Shown piece by piece: positions 9,201 to 16,697 of a stretch of DNA of 64,000 bases. Source of the stretch: Pseudomonas sp. MUP55 (GTDB lineage: Bacteria; Pseudomonadota; Gammaproteobacteria; Pseudomonadales; Pseudomonadaceae); assembly GCF_034043515.1 (NCBI RefSeq), contig NZ_CP138214.1, positions 1,426,001 through 1,490,000 on the forward strand. The letters are read 5' to 3'. Each line of letters opens with the position of its first letter. Position 1 is the first letter of the stretch. The position numbers and the translations under genes are program-made. The notes below the pieces were generated by a model that ran no database searches, was not told the DNA's origin, and saw only the letters and a list, made by a program, of their open reading frames with translations.

Positions 9201-9353
9201 GTACTGGCCATGATTCCCCTGTCGCGCAGTGTGTTCTTCGGGCCGATGGCGGTGGCGATCATGGGCGGGCTGATTGTGGCGACCGCGTTGACCCTGTTGT
9301 TTCTGCCGGCGTTGTACGCGGCCTGGTTCAGGGTCAGGAAGGAGGTTGGGTGA
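6288..9353 (+). CDS. mexK: RND multidrug efflux permease, MexK-like
   Basis: This 1021-residue inner-membrane proton/drug antiporter of the HAE-type RND family has an N-terminal membrane anchor, two large periplasmic loops and twelve predicted membrane segments in two repeats. The paired acidic residues of the proton relay are D402-D403 in LVLALGLLVDDAIIAVEMM. The second half shows FVAMLGTIALSGMIMRNSVI. It is translationally close to mexJ. MexJK of P. aeruginosa uses a separately encoded channel (OprM or OpmH) and exports triclosan and erythromycin; substrates here are inferred only. Confidence 0.87.
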   Translation: MGFNLSEWALRNRQIVLFLMILLAVVGTLSYTKLGQSEDPPFTFKAMVIKTNWPGATAQEVSRQVTERIEKKLMETGEYERIVSFSRPGESQVTFIARDSMHSAQIPELWYQVRKKISDIRQTLPPDIQGPFFNDEFGTTFGNIYALTGDGFDYAVLKDYADRIQIQLQRVPDVGKVELLGLQDEKIWIELSNLKLATLGLPLAAVQQALQEQNAVSTAGFFETPTERVQLRVSGNFKTVEEIRNFPIRVAERTFRIGDVAEIHRGFNDPPAPRMRFMGADAIGLAVAMRDGGDILVLGKALENEFARLQKNLPAGMELRKVSDQPAAVKTSVGEFVQVLAEALAIVLLVSFFSLGVRTGMVVALAIPLVLAMTFATMYYLGIGLHKISLGALVLALGLLVDDAIIAVEMMAIKMEQGYDRLKAASFAWTSTAFPMLTGTLITAAGFLPIATAQSSTGEYTRSIFQVVTIALLASWVAAVVFVPYLGEKLLPDLAKIHAAKHGSDRPDPYGTPFYQRVRRLVEWCVQRRKTVIVLTLLLFIGSVGLFRFVPQQFFPASGRLELMVDLKLAEGASLSNTAEQVKRLETLLKGHAGIDNYVAYVGTGSPRFYLPLDQQLPAASFAQFVVLAPTIEERESLRTWLIETLNEQFPDLRSRVTRLENGPPVGYPVQFRVTGEHIEEVRALARKVAIKVRENAHVVNVHLDWEEPSKIVYLNIDQDRARALGVSTANLSKFLQSSLTGSTVSQYREDNELIEILLRGTVHERTELSRLSSLAVPTDNGKSVALSQIATLEYGFEEGIIWHRNRLPTVIVRADIYGKEQPATLVQQILPTLEGVRAELPDGYLLEVGGTVEDSARGQNSVKAGVPLFIVVVLTLLMLQLRSFSRTAMVFLTAPLGLIGVTLFLLVFRQPFGFVAMLGTIALSGMIMRNSVILVDQIEQDIKAGLTPWQAIIEATVRRFRPIVLTALAAVLAMIPLSRSVFFGPMAVAIMGGLIVATALTLLFLPALYAAWFRVRKEVG

Positions 9354-9521
9354 TGGGTCGATACCACGCGCAGTTGGGTTACGAGCTGAAGCAAATAGCC
9401 ACGCAGCCATGTGGAACGCCCACGGCTGCTACTCCACTCAGAGATGCCTGATGAACAGGCAGCAGCCTCGGTATCGCTGTTGGGCGACCGGCGCTGTTTC
9501 ATTGAGCTTATGGAGTTTCAT

Positions 9522-9779
9522 ATGTCGTTTTTTACCGCAATTGCGGCTTTCAAAGGGGCGTTTCTCGGGGCCTTGCTGGGCGGCCATCTGCCGCGCCATG
9601 AAGAAGTTAGTTCCAAGCCGTACAGGTCTGACCATAGCTACTCAGGTCATCACCCTCATGGACCTCGTTATGGCCATACTCAACCCGCCAAGCTGCATCA
9701 TGGTCGGCCTTACCCGTCCCATCCGACGTTCAATGAACATCAGCCTCACACCAGGATTTTGTACTCGCTTTTTCGTTGA
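9522..9779 (+). CDS. Small His-rich hypothetical protein, 85 aa
   Basis: This is an unrecognised small protein. Residues 2-23 (FFTAIAAFKGAFLGALLGGH) are hydrophobic enough for one membrane helix or amphipathic anchor. The remaining 60 residues contain most of its 12 histidines, as HH and H-x-H-like clusters, plus several tyrosines and prolines. A GGAG Shine-Dalgarno lies at the right distance before ATG 9522 and no other frame here looks protein-like. The gene stands alone downstream of mexK and convergent with the DUF4197 gene. Metal binding is a possibility from composition only. Confidence 0.5.
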   Translation: MSFFTAIAAFKGAFLGALLGGHLPRHEEVSSKPYRSDHSYSGHHPHGPRYGHTQPAKLHHGRPYPSHPTFNEHQPHTRILYSLFR

Positions 9780-9808
9780 GTCATTAGGCTTCGTGGCTTG
9801 AAACCCCT

Positions 9809-9840
9809 GCGCCAAGGCCCTTTGCAAGCAGCCTTGGCGC
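9809..9840. terminator. Hairpin between convergent genes
   Basis: Perfect 10-bp arms GCGCCAAGGC (9809-9818) and GCCTTGGCGC (9831-9840) flank a 12-nt loop. It sits between the stop of the 85-aa gene and the stop of the DUF4197 gene. There is no clear T-tract on either side, so a bidirectional terminator is probable but not certain. Confidence 0.55.
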
Positions 9841-9866
9841 AGTAGTTGAGCGGTGTCGTCGAGGAT

Positions 9867-10556
9867 TTACAGCGCGCCAAACACCTTCTTTGCCAAGCTG
9901 GTGGCGGCTGCTGCCGGATTCTGGCGAATCGTCTCTTCCTGCTGCGCGATCATCTTGAACAAGCCATCCAGCGCCTGTTCGGTCACGTAGTTTTCAACAT
10001 TGGCGCTTTTGGCGTCCACTGCGCCAAACGCAGCCGCCTTGCCGGCGAGGGCGTTGTACTGCTGGGCCACGCCAACCTTGTCGGTGGCCGCCTTGACGAT
10101 GGGCAGGAACTTGGCGCGGATCTGCTCGCGGCTGCTCTTGTCCAGGTACTGGGTGGCGGAGTCCTGACCGCCGCTGAGAATGCCTTTGGCATCGGTCACG
10201 CTCATGTTTTTCACGGCATTGACCAGAATCGGCTGGGCCTGGGTAACGGCGGTTTCCGCGGCTTTGTTCATGCTGGTTTCCAGCTGGGTGACCTGATCGC
10301 CCATGCCGAACATCTTCAGCTTGTCAGCGACCTTGCCCAGCTTCCCCGGCAGGCCGATCTTCACTTCAGGGTTATTGCTGAAGCCACCGGGCGTTCCCAG
10401 TTGTTTCACGGCGATCTGTGCGCCCTGGGTCAAGGCGTCCTTGAGGCCGCCGCTGGCGTCGCCCTGGGACAGGCTGCCAAGGTCCAGCGCCATGGCGTTG
10501 GCGCCCAGCAGCAGGCCGGCGAACAGGGCAGTGAGGCGAAGAGGGTGACGGAGCAT
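9867..10556 (-). CDS. DUF4197 domain protein, exported
   Basis: This 229-residue protein has a cleavable signal peptide (about residues 1-23, ending GANAMA), so it is probably periplasmic. The mature part is a helical DUF4197 domain: GGLKDALTQGAQIAVKQLG at the start, the central VNAVKNMSVTDAKGILSGG, and a C-terminal ALDGLFKMIAQQEETIRQNP. The family has no assigned biochemical function. The start is ATG 10556, and the gene is 22 bp downstream of the YbaY-like lipoprotein gene on the same strand. Confidence 0.88.
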   Translation of the reverse strand: MLRHPLRLTALFAGLLLGANAMALDLGSLSQGDASGGLKDALTQGAQIAVKQLGTPGGFSNNPEVKIGLPGKLGKVADKLKMFGMGDQVTQLETSMNKAAETAVTQAQPILVNAVKNMSVTDAKGILSGGQDSATQYLDKSSREQIRAKFLPIVKAATDKVGVAQQYNALAGKAAAFGAVDAKSANVENYVTEQALDGLFKMIAQQEETIRQNPAAAATSLAKKVFGAL

Positions 10557-10578
10557 GTGCGCTTCCTTGTGGTTGAAT

Positions 10579-10980
10579 TCAGTGGGCTACAGCGTCGACG
10601 CGCAAGCGCAGTGGCTGTTGATCCTGGCCGTTGAGCTGCACGGCGTGCCGTTCAGTGGTGATGAACAGTAGCTTGCCATCCACTTCGATGCGAGCGCTGA
10701 CCGAATAGCTGTGGCCGGGCTTGACCTGCGCCGGGTCATAGCTCAGGTGAAACGGCAGCGGTACCTGGCCTTTGACCGGGCCTTTCTGTTCGGCCAGGAC
10801 CACGGCGGGGGCGTCCATCAGCGATACGTCCTGCAGGCTGACGCTCAAGGTGGCGGCAGGCGGCAGGGCGATGCGTTGCAGGTAGAACACTTCGCCGTCG
10901 AGGCTGGCCTTGGGTGCAGGGGTCATGGATTGGCAGGCTCCGAGCAAGGCGGTGAGGCCCAGGAGGATGATCTTTTTCAT
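10579..10980 (-). CDS. YbaY-family lipoprotein
   Basis: This 133-residue protein starts MKKIILLGLTALLGAC, with a lipobox that would lipidate C16. The mature domain (GEVFYLQRIALPPAATLSVS ... FHLSYDPAQVKPGHSYSVSA) matches the YbaY/type III secretion pilotin-like fold found in envelope lipoproteins. ATG 10980 is chosen over a start 18 bases upstream because AAGGAG lies just before it and it gives a normal lipoprotein signal. It is probably in one unit with the DUF4197 gene. The function is unknown. Confidence 0.82.
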   Translation of the reverse strand: MKKIILLGLTALLGACQSMTPAPKASLDGEVFYLQRIALPPAATLSVSLQDVSLMDAPAVVLAEQKGPVKGQVPLPFHLSYDPAQVKPGHSYSVSARIEVDGKLLFITTERHAVQLNGQDQQPLRLRVDAVAH

Positions 10981-11031
10981 GGTGCTGCTCCTTTTCAACG
11001 GCGCCGGAAACTGCCCGGCGCCTTGTTCAAT

Positions 11032-13536
11032 CTAGCGGGTTTGCGCAGGTTCCACCGCTTGCTCGGCCGCGCCATCGACGCGATGCAACGCGACCTGGCG
11101 GATCGACAGGCGAATGTCCGCCGGCAGTACCCGTTTGGCCGCGCCTTCAGCCAGCTCGCCGAGCAGGTCGTGGTAGCTCAGCTTGCCGGCTTCATCGCGG
11201 CGCAGCACATCTTGCTCCAACAAGGTCTGGATGAAATGTCGGAATAGGCTCTTGTCGAAGAATTCCGGGGCATTGAGGCCGTGCAGGATCGACAGCCGCT
11301 GTGCCATGATCGTGCACAGGTCTTCCAGCTCTTCGGCGCTGATGCTGTTCTGGCCGCTGTTGAGCAGCAGCGAAATGGCCATGTAGAAGCGCTGCAGGGT
11401 CTGGGCGATGCTTTTTGACAGCAGCGTCAGCAGCACAAAATGCCGCGAGCTCGGCGCCGGGCGCAGGTACACGTTGTTTTCAAAGCGCAGCAGGCCCTGT
11501 TCGACAAACGCGTCCAGCCATTGGTCGACCACGGTATCCAGATCCTCCAGTGACCAGCGGATAAACAACTCCGATTGCAGGTACGGATACAGCGCCTGGG
11601 TGTAGCGCAGGATCTGTTCGCGGCTCATGCGCGAACTGCTCTGGAAGAAGCTCGCCAGCAGCGCCGGCAGGGCGAAGATGTGCAATACGTTGTTGCGGTA
11701 ATAGGTCATCAGGACGGCGTTTTGCTCATCCAGATAGACGATTTTGCCCAGGGCATCGCTCTGTTCCGACAGCAGATTCATGTCCTTGACGTGCTTGATC
11801 AGGGCGAGGCCATCGCCGTCCGGCAGGGTGGTATGCGGTGAATAGGGCACACGGCGCAGCAGCGCCAGGTACAGGTCCAACTGGCGGGCCATGGCTTGTT
11901 CATCCAGGGCCAGGCGTGTGGTCGACAGCAGCGCCAATGCCACCAGGTTCACCGGGTTCACCGCTGCGGCTTCGTTCAGATGGCGCGCCACCTGTTCGCC
12001 CAGGCGGTGGGTGGTTTCATTCAGCCACGCCGGCTTGTAGTTCGGGCCCAGTTCCTGAGCGCGCCAATCCGGTTGCTCGTTGTCGAGGAATTCCGCCAGC
12101 TTGATCGGCTCGCCGAAGTTGACCGCGACCTGGCCGAAGCGCTGCTTGAGCGCGCCCACCACTTTGAAAATATCGAAAATCGACTCTTTCTTCTTGCTCG
12201 CACCACGCAGTTCGCCGAGGTAGGTACGACCTTCCAGCACGCGTTCATAGCCGATGTACACCGGCACGAACACGATAGGCATGCGCGAAGAGCGCAGGAA
12301 ACTGCGCAGGGTGATCGCCAGCATCCCGGTTTTGGGCTGCAGCATGCGCCCCGTGCGCGAGCGTCCGCCTTCGACGAAGTACTCGACGGGGAAGCCTTTG
12401 GTAAACAGGGTGTGCAGGTATTCGTTGAACACCGAGGTGTACAGCGGGTTGCCCTTGAAGGTGCGGCGCATGAAAAACGCACCGCCACGGCGCAGCAGGC
12501 TGCCGATCACGGGCATGTTCAAGTTGATGCCGGCGGCAATGTGCGGCGGGGTCAGGCCGTTCTTGAACAGCAGGTAGGAAAGCAGCAGGTAGTCGATATG
12601 GCTGCGGTGGCACGGTACGTAGATTACTTCGTAGCCCTGCGCAACCTGTTGCACGCCCTCGATGTTGTTGATCTTGATGCCATCGTAGATCTTGTTCCAG
12701 AACCAGCTCAGCACCACTTCCAGGAAGCGGATCGCGGTGTAGGTGTAGTCCGAGGCGATCTCGTTGCCATAGCGCAGGGCCAGGGCCTTGGCTTTCTCCG
12801 GCGAGATTTTTTCACGCTCGGCTTCATCGGCGATGGCTTGGCGCACCAACGGCATGTTCACCAGGCCCTTCACCAGATTGCGGCGGTGCGACAGGTCGGG
12901 GCCGATCACGGCGGTCTTCAGGTTACGAAAGTGCACACGCAGGATGCGCTGGGCCATCCTTACGGTGCGTTCGTGCCCTTTATTGTGCTCGATCAATTCA
13001 CGCAGATTGATGGGCGCGGAGAATTGCACGCGCGTCTTGCGACCGAGGATCAGGATGCTCAACAACCGGCGCAAGCGCCCGGTGACCGCCCAGCTGTCGG
13101 CGAACAGCAGTTTCCAAGGGCTGGACTCACTTTCAGGCGACTGGCCCCAGAACACGCTGACCGGAATGATTTGTGCATTCTCTTCGGCATGTTCGGTGAG
13201 GGTGTTGACCAGGCGCGTCAGAGTTGGCGGTGCGCCGCGCTTGTCCTGGCGACCGAGCCAGTCCGGGTCCGGCGTCAGGTAAAAGAACGCCGCGGGTTCC
13301 ATCAACGGGCCGACCGATACCGGCAGCACCGGGCGCGGCAGGCCGGCCCTGGTGCACTCGGCGTCGACCACGGCCAGTTCGGTCAGGGAGGGCGATTGCA
13401 GGACATAGAACACCGGCCGGCTGCGGTCCAGGTTAAGGGTTAGGGACGACTGGTTGATCGTCTCCGAGCGAACCCAGAGGTACAGCAGTCGACGCAAGGT
13501 GCCGAACACCAGGCGACGGAACGGGGAGCGGGTCAT
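11032..13536 (-). CDS. plsB: Glycerol-3-phosphate 1-O-acyltransferase
   Basis: This 834-residue membrane-associated enzyme catalyses the first step of phospholipid synthesis, acylating sn-glycerol-3-phosphate from acyl-ACP or acyl-CoA. The acyltransferase box is H310-x4-D315 in [15 protein letters not shown]. Downstream are [15 protein letters not shown], the substrate-binding [11 protein letters not shown], and the fourth block [16 protein letters not shown]. The full length is normal for PlsB. It ends 51 bp before the YbaY-like gene and is divergent from the cold-shock gene. Confidence 0.96.
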   Translation of the reverse strand: MTRSPFRRLVFGTLRRLLYLWVRSETINQSSLTLNLDRSRPVFYVLQSPSLTELAVVDAECTRAGLPRPVLPVSVGPLMEPAAFFYLTPDPDWLGRQDKRGAPPTLTRLVNTLTEHAEENAQIIPVSVFWGQSPESESSPWKLLFADSWAVTGRLRRLLSILILGRKTRVQFSAPINLRELIEHNKGHERTVRMAQRILRVHFRNLKTAVIGPDLSHRRNLVKGLVNMPLVRQAIADEAEREKISPEKAKALALRYGNEIASDYTYTAIRFLEVVLSWFWNKIYDGIKINNIEGVQQVAQGYEVIYVPCHRSHIDYLLLSYLLFKNGLTPPHIAAGINLNMPVIGSLLRRGGAFFMRRTFKGNPLYTSVFNEYLHTLFTKGFPVEYFVEGGRSRTGRMLQPKTGMLAITLRSFLRSSRMPIVFVPVYIGYERVLEGRTYLGELRGASKKKESIFDIFKVVGALKQRFGQVAVNFGEPIKLAEFLDNEQPDWRAQELGPNYKPAWLNETTHRLGEQVARHLNEAAAVNPVNLVALALLSTTRLALDEQAMARQLDLYLALLRRVPYSPHTTLPDGDGLALIKHVKDMNLLSEQSDALGKIVYLDEQNAVLMTYYRNNVLHIFALPALLASFFQSSSRMSREQILRYTQALYPYLQSELFIRWSLEDLDTVVDQWLDAFVEQGLLRFENNVYLRPAPSSRHFVLLTLLSKSIAQTLQRFYMAISLLLNSGQNSISAEELEDLCTIMAQRLSILHGLNAPEFFDKSLFRHFIQTLLEQDVLRRDEAGKLSYHDLLGELAEGAAKRVLPADIRLSIRQVALHRVDGAAEQAVEPAQTR

Positions 13537-13637
13537 AGGCGAGCTGCTTCAAGTGGGAATAAACCGGGCAGATGCTCGGGCAGGTAGTGTGCCGTATTCG
13601 CCGAAAATCGGCAAAAAAGCGGCGATGTAAAGTTGGG

Positions 13638-13665
13638 TTGATGGTTTTTGAACCTGTCTTATACT
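13638..13665 (+). promoter_or_regulatory. Candidate promoter of the cold-shock gene
   Basis: TTGATG (13638-13643) and TATACT (13660-13665) are separated by 16 bp, a good sigma70 match. Transcription would begin near 13672 and give a leader of about 45 nt before ATG 13717. Confidence 0.5.
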
Positions 13666-13716
13666 CGGCAGTTCAACCTCAGCGACTCAATAATAAAAAC
13701 CAGTGGGAGTGAACAG

Positions 13717-13926
13717 ATGACAACGCGCGAAACCGGCAATGTGAAGTGGTTCAACGATGCCAAGGGCTATGGCTTTATCCAGCGTGAAGATGGCAAGGAC
13801 GTGTTCGTGCACTACCGCGCCATTCGCGGTGACGGTCACCGTTCGTTGGCCGAAGGCCAGCAGGTGGAGTACGCCGTGGTGACCGGCGAGAAGGGGCTGC
13901 AGGCCGAGGATGTGGTGGGTCTTTAA
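13717..13926 (+). CDS. Cold-shock domain protein (CspA family)
   Basis: This 69-residue single cold-shock domain should bind single-stranded RNA/DNA as a chaperone. RNP1 (KGYGFIQ) and RNP2 (DVFVHY) are both intact, following GNVKWFNDA. The family's usual size is 67-70 residues. ATG 13717 has GGGAG at correct distance. A longer in-frame start (13648) would add a non-conserved leader and lies inside the presumed promoter/UTR, so I rejected it. Cold induction cannot be judged from sequence. Confidence 0.93.
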   Translation: MTTRETGNVKWFNDAKGYGFIQREDGKDVFVHYRAIRGDGHRSLAEGQQVEYAVVTGEKGLQAEDVVGL

Positions 13927-13943
13927 GACCACCGCTGGAACCC

Positions 13944-14033
13944 TGTGGGAGGGGGCTTGCCCCCGATAGCGGCGGATCAGTCGATTTATTCAGCGACTGA
14001 CACTCAGCAATCGGGGGCAAGCCCCCTCCCACA
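13944..14033. repeat. GI-type REPIN
   Basis: Two inverted REP units form the ends: TGTGGGAGGGGGCTTGCCCC on the left and its complement GGGGCAAGCCCCCTCCCACA on the right. A 45-50 nt spacer that itself shows CAGTCG/CGACTG arms lies between. The whole folds into one long hairpin, the form of the commonest P. fluorescens REPIN. It lies between convergent genes. Confidence 0.9.
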
Positions 14034-14057
14034 TTTGATTGGGTTCGCAGCTCGGAA

Positions 14058-14435
14058 TCAGGCGGTTTTCCAGGTGATCTGTTCTTCACCGTCGGCGCTG
14101 ATGCGAATCCAGGTGTCGGCGCTTTCCTCGCCTTCTTCCTCGACCCAGGTCCCCGGTGCGCAGCGCACTTCAACGTTCAGTGCGGCAAACGCGGCGCGGG
14201 CGCAGGCGATGTCGTCGTCCCATGGAGTCTGGTCGCTTTCCAGAAACAGGCTGTTCCACTTGCCGACGGCTTTTGGCAGCCAGGTCACCGGCACGTTGCC
14301 GGCTTTGCACTTGTAGGTCTGGCCCTTCTGGACCCAGTCGGTGCAAGGGCCCAGGGCGGCGCCCAGCCAGGCGGCGATGGCCTTGTGGTCGACGTCGGCG
14401 TCCTTCAGGTAAATCTCAATATCGGGTTGGCGCAT
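14058..14435 (-). CDS. Conserved-looking hypothetical protein, 125 aa
   Basis: I do not recognise a named family. The protein is soluble and acidic, with a compact alpha/beta-like pattern: MRQPDIEIYLKDADVDHKAI at the N-terminus, a central TYKCKAGNVPVTWLPKAVGK, and a tryptophan-rich second half ending DTWIRISADGEEQITWKTA. ATG 14435 has GAGGAA upstream. Its stop faces the REPIN and its start is 54 bp downstream of the rlmA stop on the same strand, so co-transcription with rlmA is possible. Confidence 0.72.
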   Translation of the reverse strand: MRQPDIEIYLKDADVDHKAIAAWLGAALGPCTDWVQKGQTYKCKAGNVPVTWLPKAVGKWNSLFLESDQTPWDDDIACARAAFAALNVEVRCAPGTWVEEEGEESADTWIRISADGEEQITWKTA

Positions 14436-14489
14436 GGATGTTCCTCGTCGCGGGATTCGAAAATCCATTCGCGGGTACTGAAAAGTCGG

Positions 14490-15299
14490 TTATTGAAGCA
14501 CGAAATAATCGTAGCGCATCGACACGGTGACCTGCAGCGGCTCGGCGGCTTCGATCACCTCGTTGCGGCGCTCGGCGCTGGCGCGCCAGCCGTGAGGGGT
14601 CATGGCCAGCAGATTGGCGCGGTCCTTGGGTTCGGCCAGGCTCAGGGTGAACTCCAGGGTTTCGCTGTGGGCCAGGCTCATGCCATCCGGCACCAGCGCC
14701 AAGTGTTTGTCGTCGGTGTACTCGCGCACTTCATCGTACAAGCGCTCGCGCAATTCCATCAGATGGCCGCGGGTGGGGCCGACCTTCATCAAGCCGCCAC
14801 CTGGGCTGAGCAGGCGCTTGGCTTCCTGCCAGTCCAGCGGGCTGAACACGCTGGCGAGAAACTGGCAACTGGCGTCGGCCAATGGGATGCGGGCCATGCT
14901 GGCGATCAACCAGGTCAGCGCGGGGTTGCGCTTGCATGCCCGCTTGACCGCTTCCCTGGAAATATCCAGGGCGTAGCCGTCGGCGTGGGGCAGGGCGTCG
15001 GCGATCTGCGCGGTGTAGTAACCCTCGCCACAGCCGATGTCCACCCAGCGTTGCGGTTTGCGTTCAGCGGCCAGCTCGGCCAGGCGCTGAGCCACAGGGG
15101 CGTAGTGCCCGGCATTGAGAAAATCGCGGCGCGCCTCGACCATCGCCAGGTTATCGCCCGGGTCGCGGCTGTTCTTGTGCTGCACCGGCAGCAGGTTCAG
15201 GTAACCCTGGCGTGCGCGGTCGAAACGGTGCCCGGCGGGGCACGCCACGCCGTTGTCCACCGGATTGAGCGGGGCGCTGCAAAGGGGGCAGGCGAGCAT
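14490..15299 (-). CDS. rlmA: 23S rRNA (guanine-N1)-methyltransferase, RlmA-like
   Basis: This 269-residue SAM methyltransferase has an N-terminal zinc finger (C4, C7, C20, H24) and the signature GHRFDRARQGYLNLLP, both typical of RlmA/RrmA, which methylates N1 of guanosine 745 in 23S rRNA. The SAM loop is VDIGCGEGYYTAQIA, followed by YALDISREAVKRA. Later residues VFSPLDWQEAKRLLSPGG fit the class I fold. Its ATG shares one base with the dapE stop (TGATG), so the two are translationally coupled. Exact target specificity is inferred from family. Confidence 0.88.
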   Translation of the reverse strand: MLACPLCSAPLNPVDNGVACPAGHRFDRARQGYLNLLPVQHKNSRDPGDNLAMVEARRDFLNAGHYAPVAQRLAELAAERKPQRWVDIGCGEGYYTAQIADALPHADGYALDISREAVKRACKRNPALTWLIASMARIPLADASCQFLASVFSPLDWQEAKRLLSPGGGLMKVGPTRGHLMELRERLYDEVREYTDDKHLALVPDGMSLAHSETLEFTLSLAEPKDRANLLAMTPHGWRASAERRNEVIEAAEPLQVTVSMRYDYFVLQ

Positions 15300-16450
15300 C
15301 AGGCGAGCAACTTGATCAGGGTCTGATAGTAGATTTCGGTCAACACATCGAGGTCGCTGGCAAGGATGCGCTCGTTGACCTGATGGATCGTCGCATTCAC
15401 CGGGCCCAGCTCGACCACTTGCGTGCCCAGGGTCGCGATGAAGCGACCATCCGAGGTGCCGCCGCTGGTGGACGCCTGGGTCTCACGACCGGTGATCGCC
15501 TTGATGCTGGCCGAGACCGCGTCGAGCAGTGCGCCCGGCTCGGTGAGGAATGGCAGGCCCGACAGCGCCCAGTCCACATGCCAGTCCAGGCCGTGTTTAT
15601 CCAGGATCGCGGCCACCCGTTGCTGCAAGCCTTCCACGGTGGATTCGGTGGAAAAACGGAAGTTGAACACCGCCGTCAGGTCGCCGGGAATCACGTTGGT
15701 GGCGCCGGTACCGGAATTGAGGTTGGAGATCTGGAAGCTGGTCGGCGGGAAGAAGGCGTTGCCGTCGTCCCAATGCTCGGCAGCGAGCTCGGCCAATGCC
15801 GGTGCGGCCAGGTGGATCGGGTTCTTCGCCAGGTGCGGATATGCCACGTGGCCTTGCACACCGCGCACGGTCAGCGTAGCGCCGAGGGAGCCACGGCGGC
15901 CATTCTTGACCACGTCACCCACCAGGGTTGTACTCGACGGTTCGCCGACGATGCACCAGTCCAGGCGCTCCTTGCGCGCGGCCAGACGTTCGATCACGGC
16001 CTTGGTGCCATGGTGCGCCGGGCCTTCTTCGTCGCTGGTGATCAGGAAGGCCACCGAGCCCTTGTGGTCCGGGTAGTCGGCGACAAAACGCTCCGCCGCC
16101 ACCAGCATCGCCGCCAGGCTGCCTTTCATGTCCGCCGCGCCACGGCCGCACAGCATGCCGTGTTCGTCGATCAGTGCGTCGAACGGATCGTTCTGCCAGG
16201 CCTGCACCGGGCCGGTCGGCACCACGTCAGTGTGGCCGGCAAAACACAGCACCGGGCCTTCGTGCTTGCCATGGGTCGCCCAGAAGTTATCCACGTCGAA
16301 GATGCGCATTGGCTCGAGCGCAAAACCGGCGTCGCCCAGGCGCTGCATCATCAGCTTCTGGCAATCGGCGTCGATCGGAGTGACCGACGGGCGACGGATC
16401 AGGTCGATGGCAAGTTGAAGGGTCGGCGAAAGGTCGGCATGGGCCGTCAT
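15299..16450 (-). CDS. dapE: Succinyl-diaminopimelate desuccinylase
   Basis: This 383-residue dinuclear zinc M20 hydrolase converts N-succinyl-LL-DAP to LL-DAP in lysine and peptidoglycan precursor synthesis. Metal ligands are visible: H73 and D75 in [12 protein letters not shown], then [14 protein letters not shown], the catalytic glutamate pair in [12 protein letters not shown], and a C-terminal [13 protein letters not shown] 16450 ([10 protein letters not shown]) is chosen over an upstream start because the extra residues are basic and unlike the family. It is followed directly by rlmA. Confidence 0.95.
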   Translation of the reverse strand: MTAHADLSPTLQLAIDLIRRPSVTPIDADCQKLMMQRLGDAGFALEPMRIFDVDNFWATHGKHEGPVLCFAGHTDVVPTGPVQAWQNDPFDALIDEHGMLCGRGAADMKGSLAAMLVAAERFVADYPDHKGSVAFLITSDEEGPAHHGTKAVIERLAARKERLDWCIVGEPSSTTLVGDVVKNGRRGSLGATLTVRGVQGHVAYPHLAKNPIHLAAPALAELAAEHWDDGNAFFPPTSFQISNLNSGTGATNVIPGDLTAVFNFRFSTESTVEGLQQRVAAILDKHGLDWHVDWALSGLPFLTEPGALLDAVSASIKAITGRETQASTSGGTSDGRFIATLGTQVVELGPVNATIHQVNERILASDLDVLTEIYYQTLIKLLA

Positions 16451-16513
16451 GGGAAAACTCCGGAAAGCGTGTAATGGGCGCAGGACGAATGTGCTGAAAC
16501 GGCGCAGATTCAA

Positions 16514-16602
16514 TGTGGGAAGGGGCTTGCCCCCGACGGCGGTTTATCAGCAAAAAATTAGCTGACTGACACGCTGCTATCGGGGGCAAGCCCCCTCCCA
16601 CA
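16514..16602. repeat. GI-type REPIN
   Basis: The left arm TGTGGGAAGGGGCTTGCCCC (one mismatch to the usual unit) and the right arm GGGGCAAGCCCCCTCCCACA are inverted, with spacer motifs CAGC and GCTGACTGACAC. The element lies upstream of dapE, between it and the ndvB stop. Confidence 0.9.
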
Positions 16603-16697
16603 TAAAGCAATCGGTGCTTGCCTGATCCAACAAAACGGCCGTTATCTTATAGCAAAACGGCGACCAGAGGCCGCCGTTTAGTGGATTGCGCAAGTTT

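Noticed and set aside
11896..13443. Long plus-strand open frame across plsB
   Set aside because: It is antisense to a complete plsB. The translation is rich in Gln/His/Arg with no domain signature, typical of a shadow frame.
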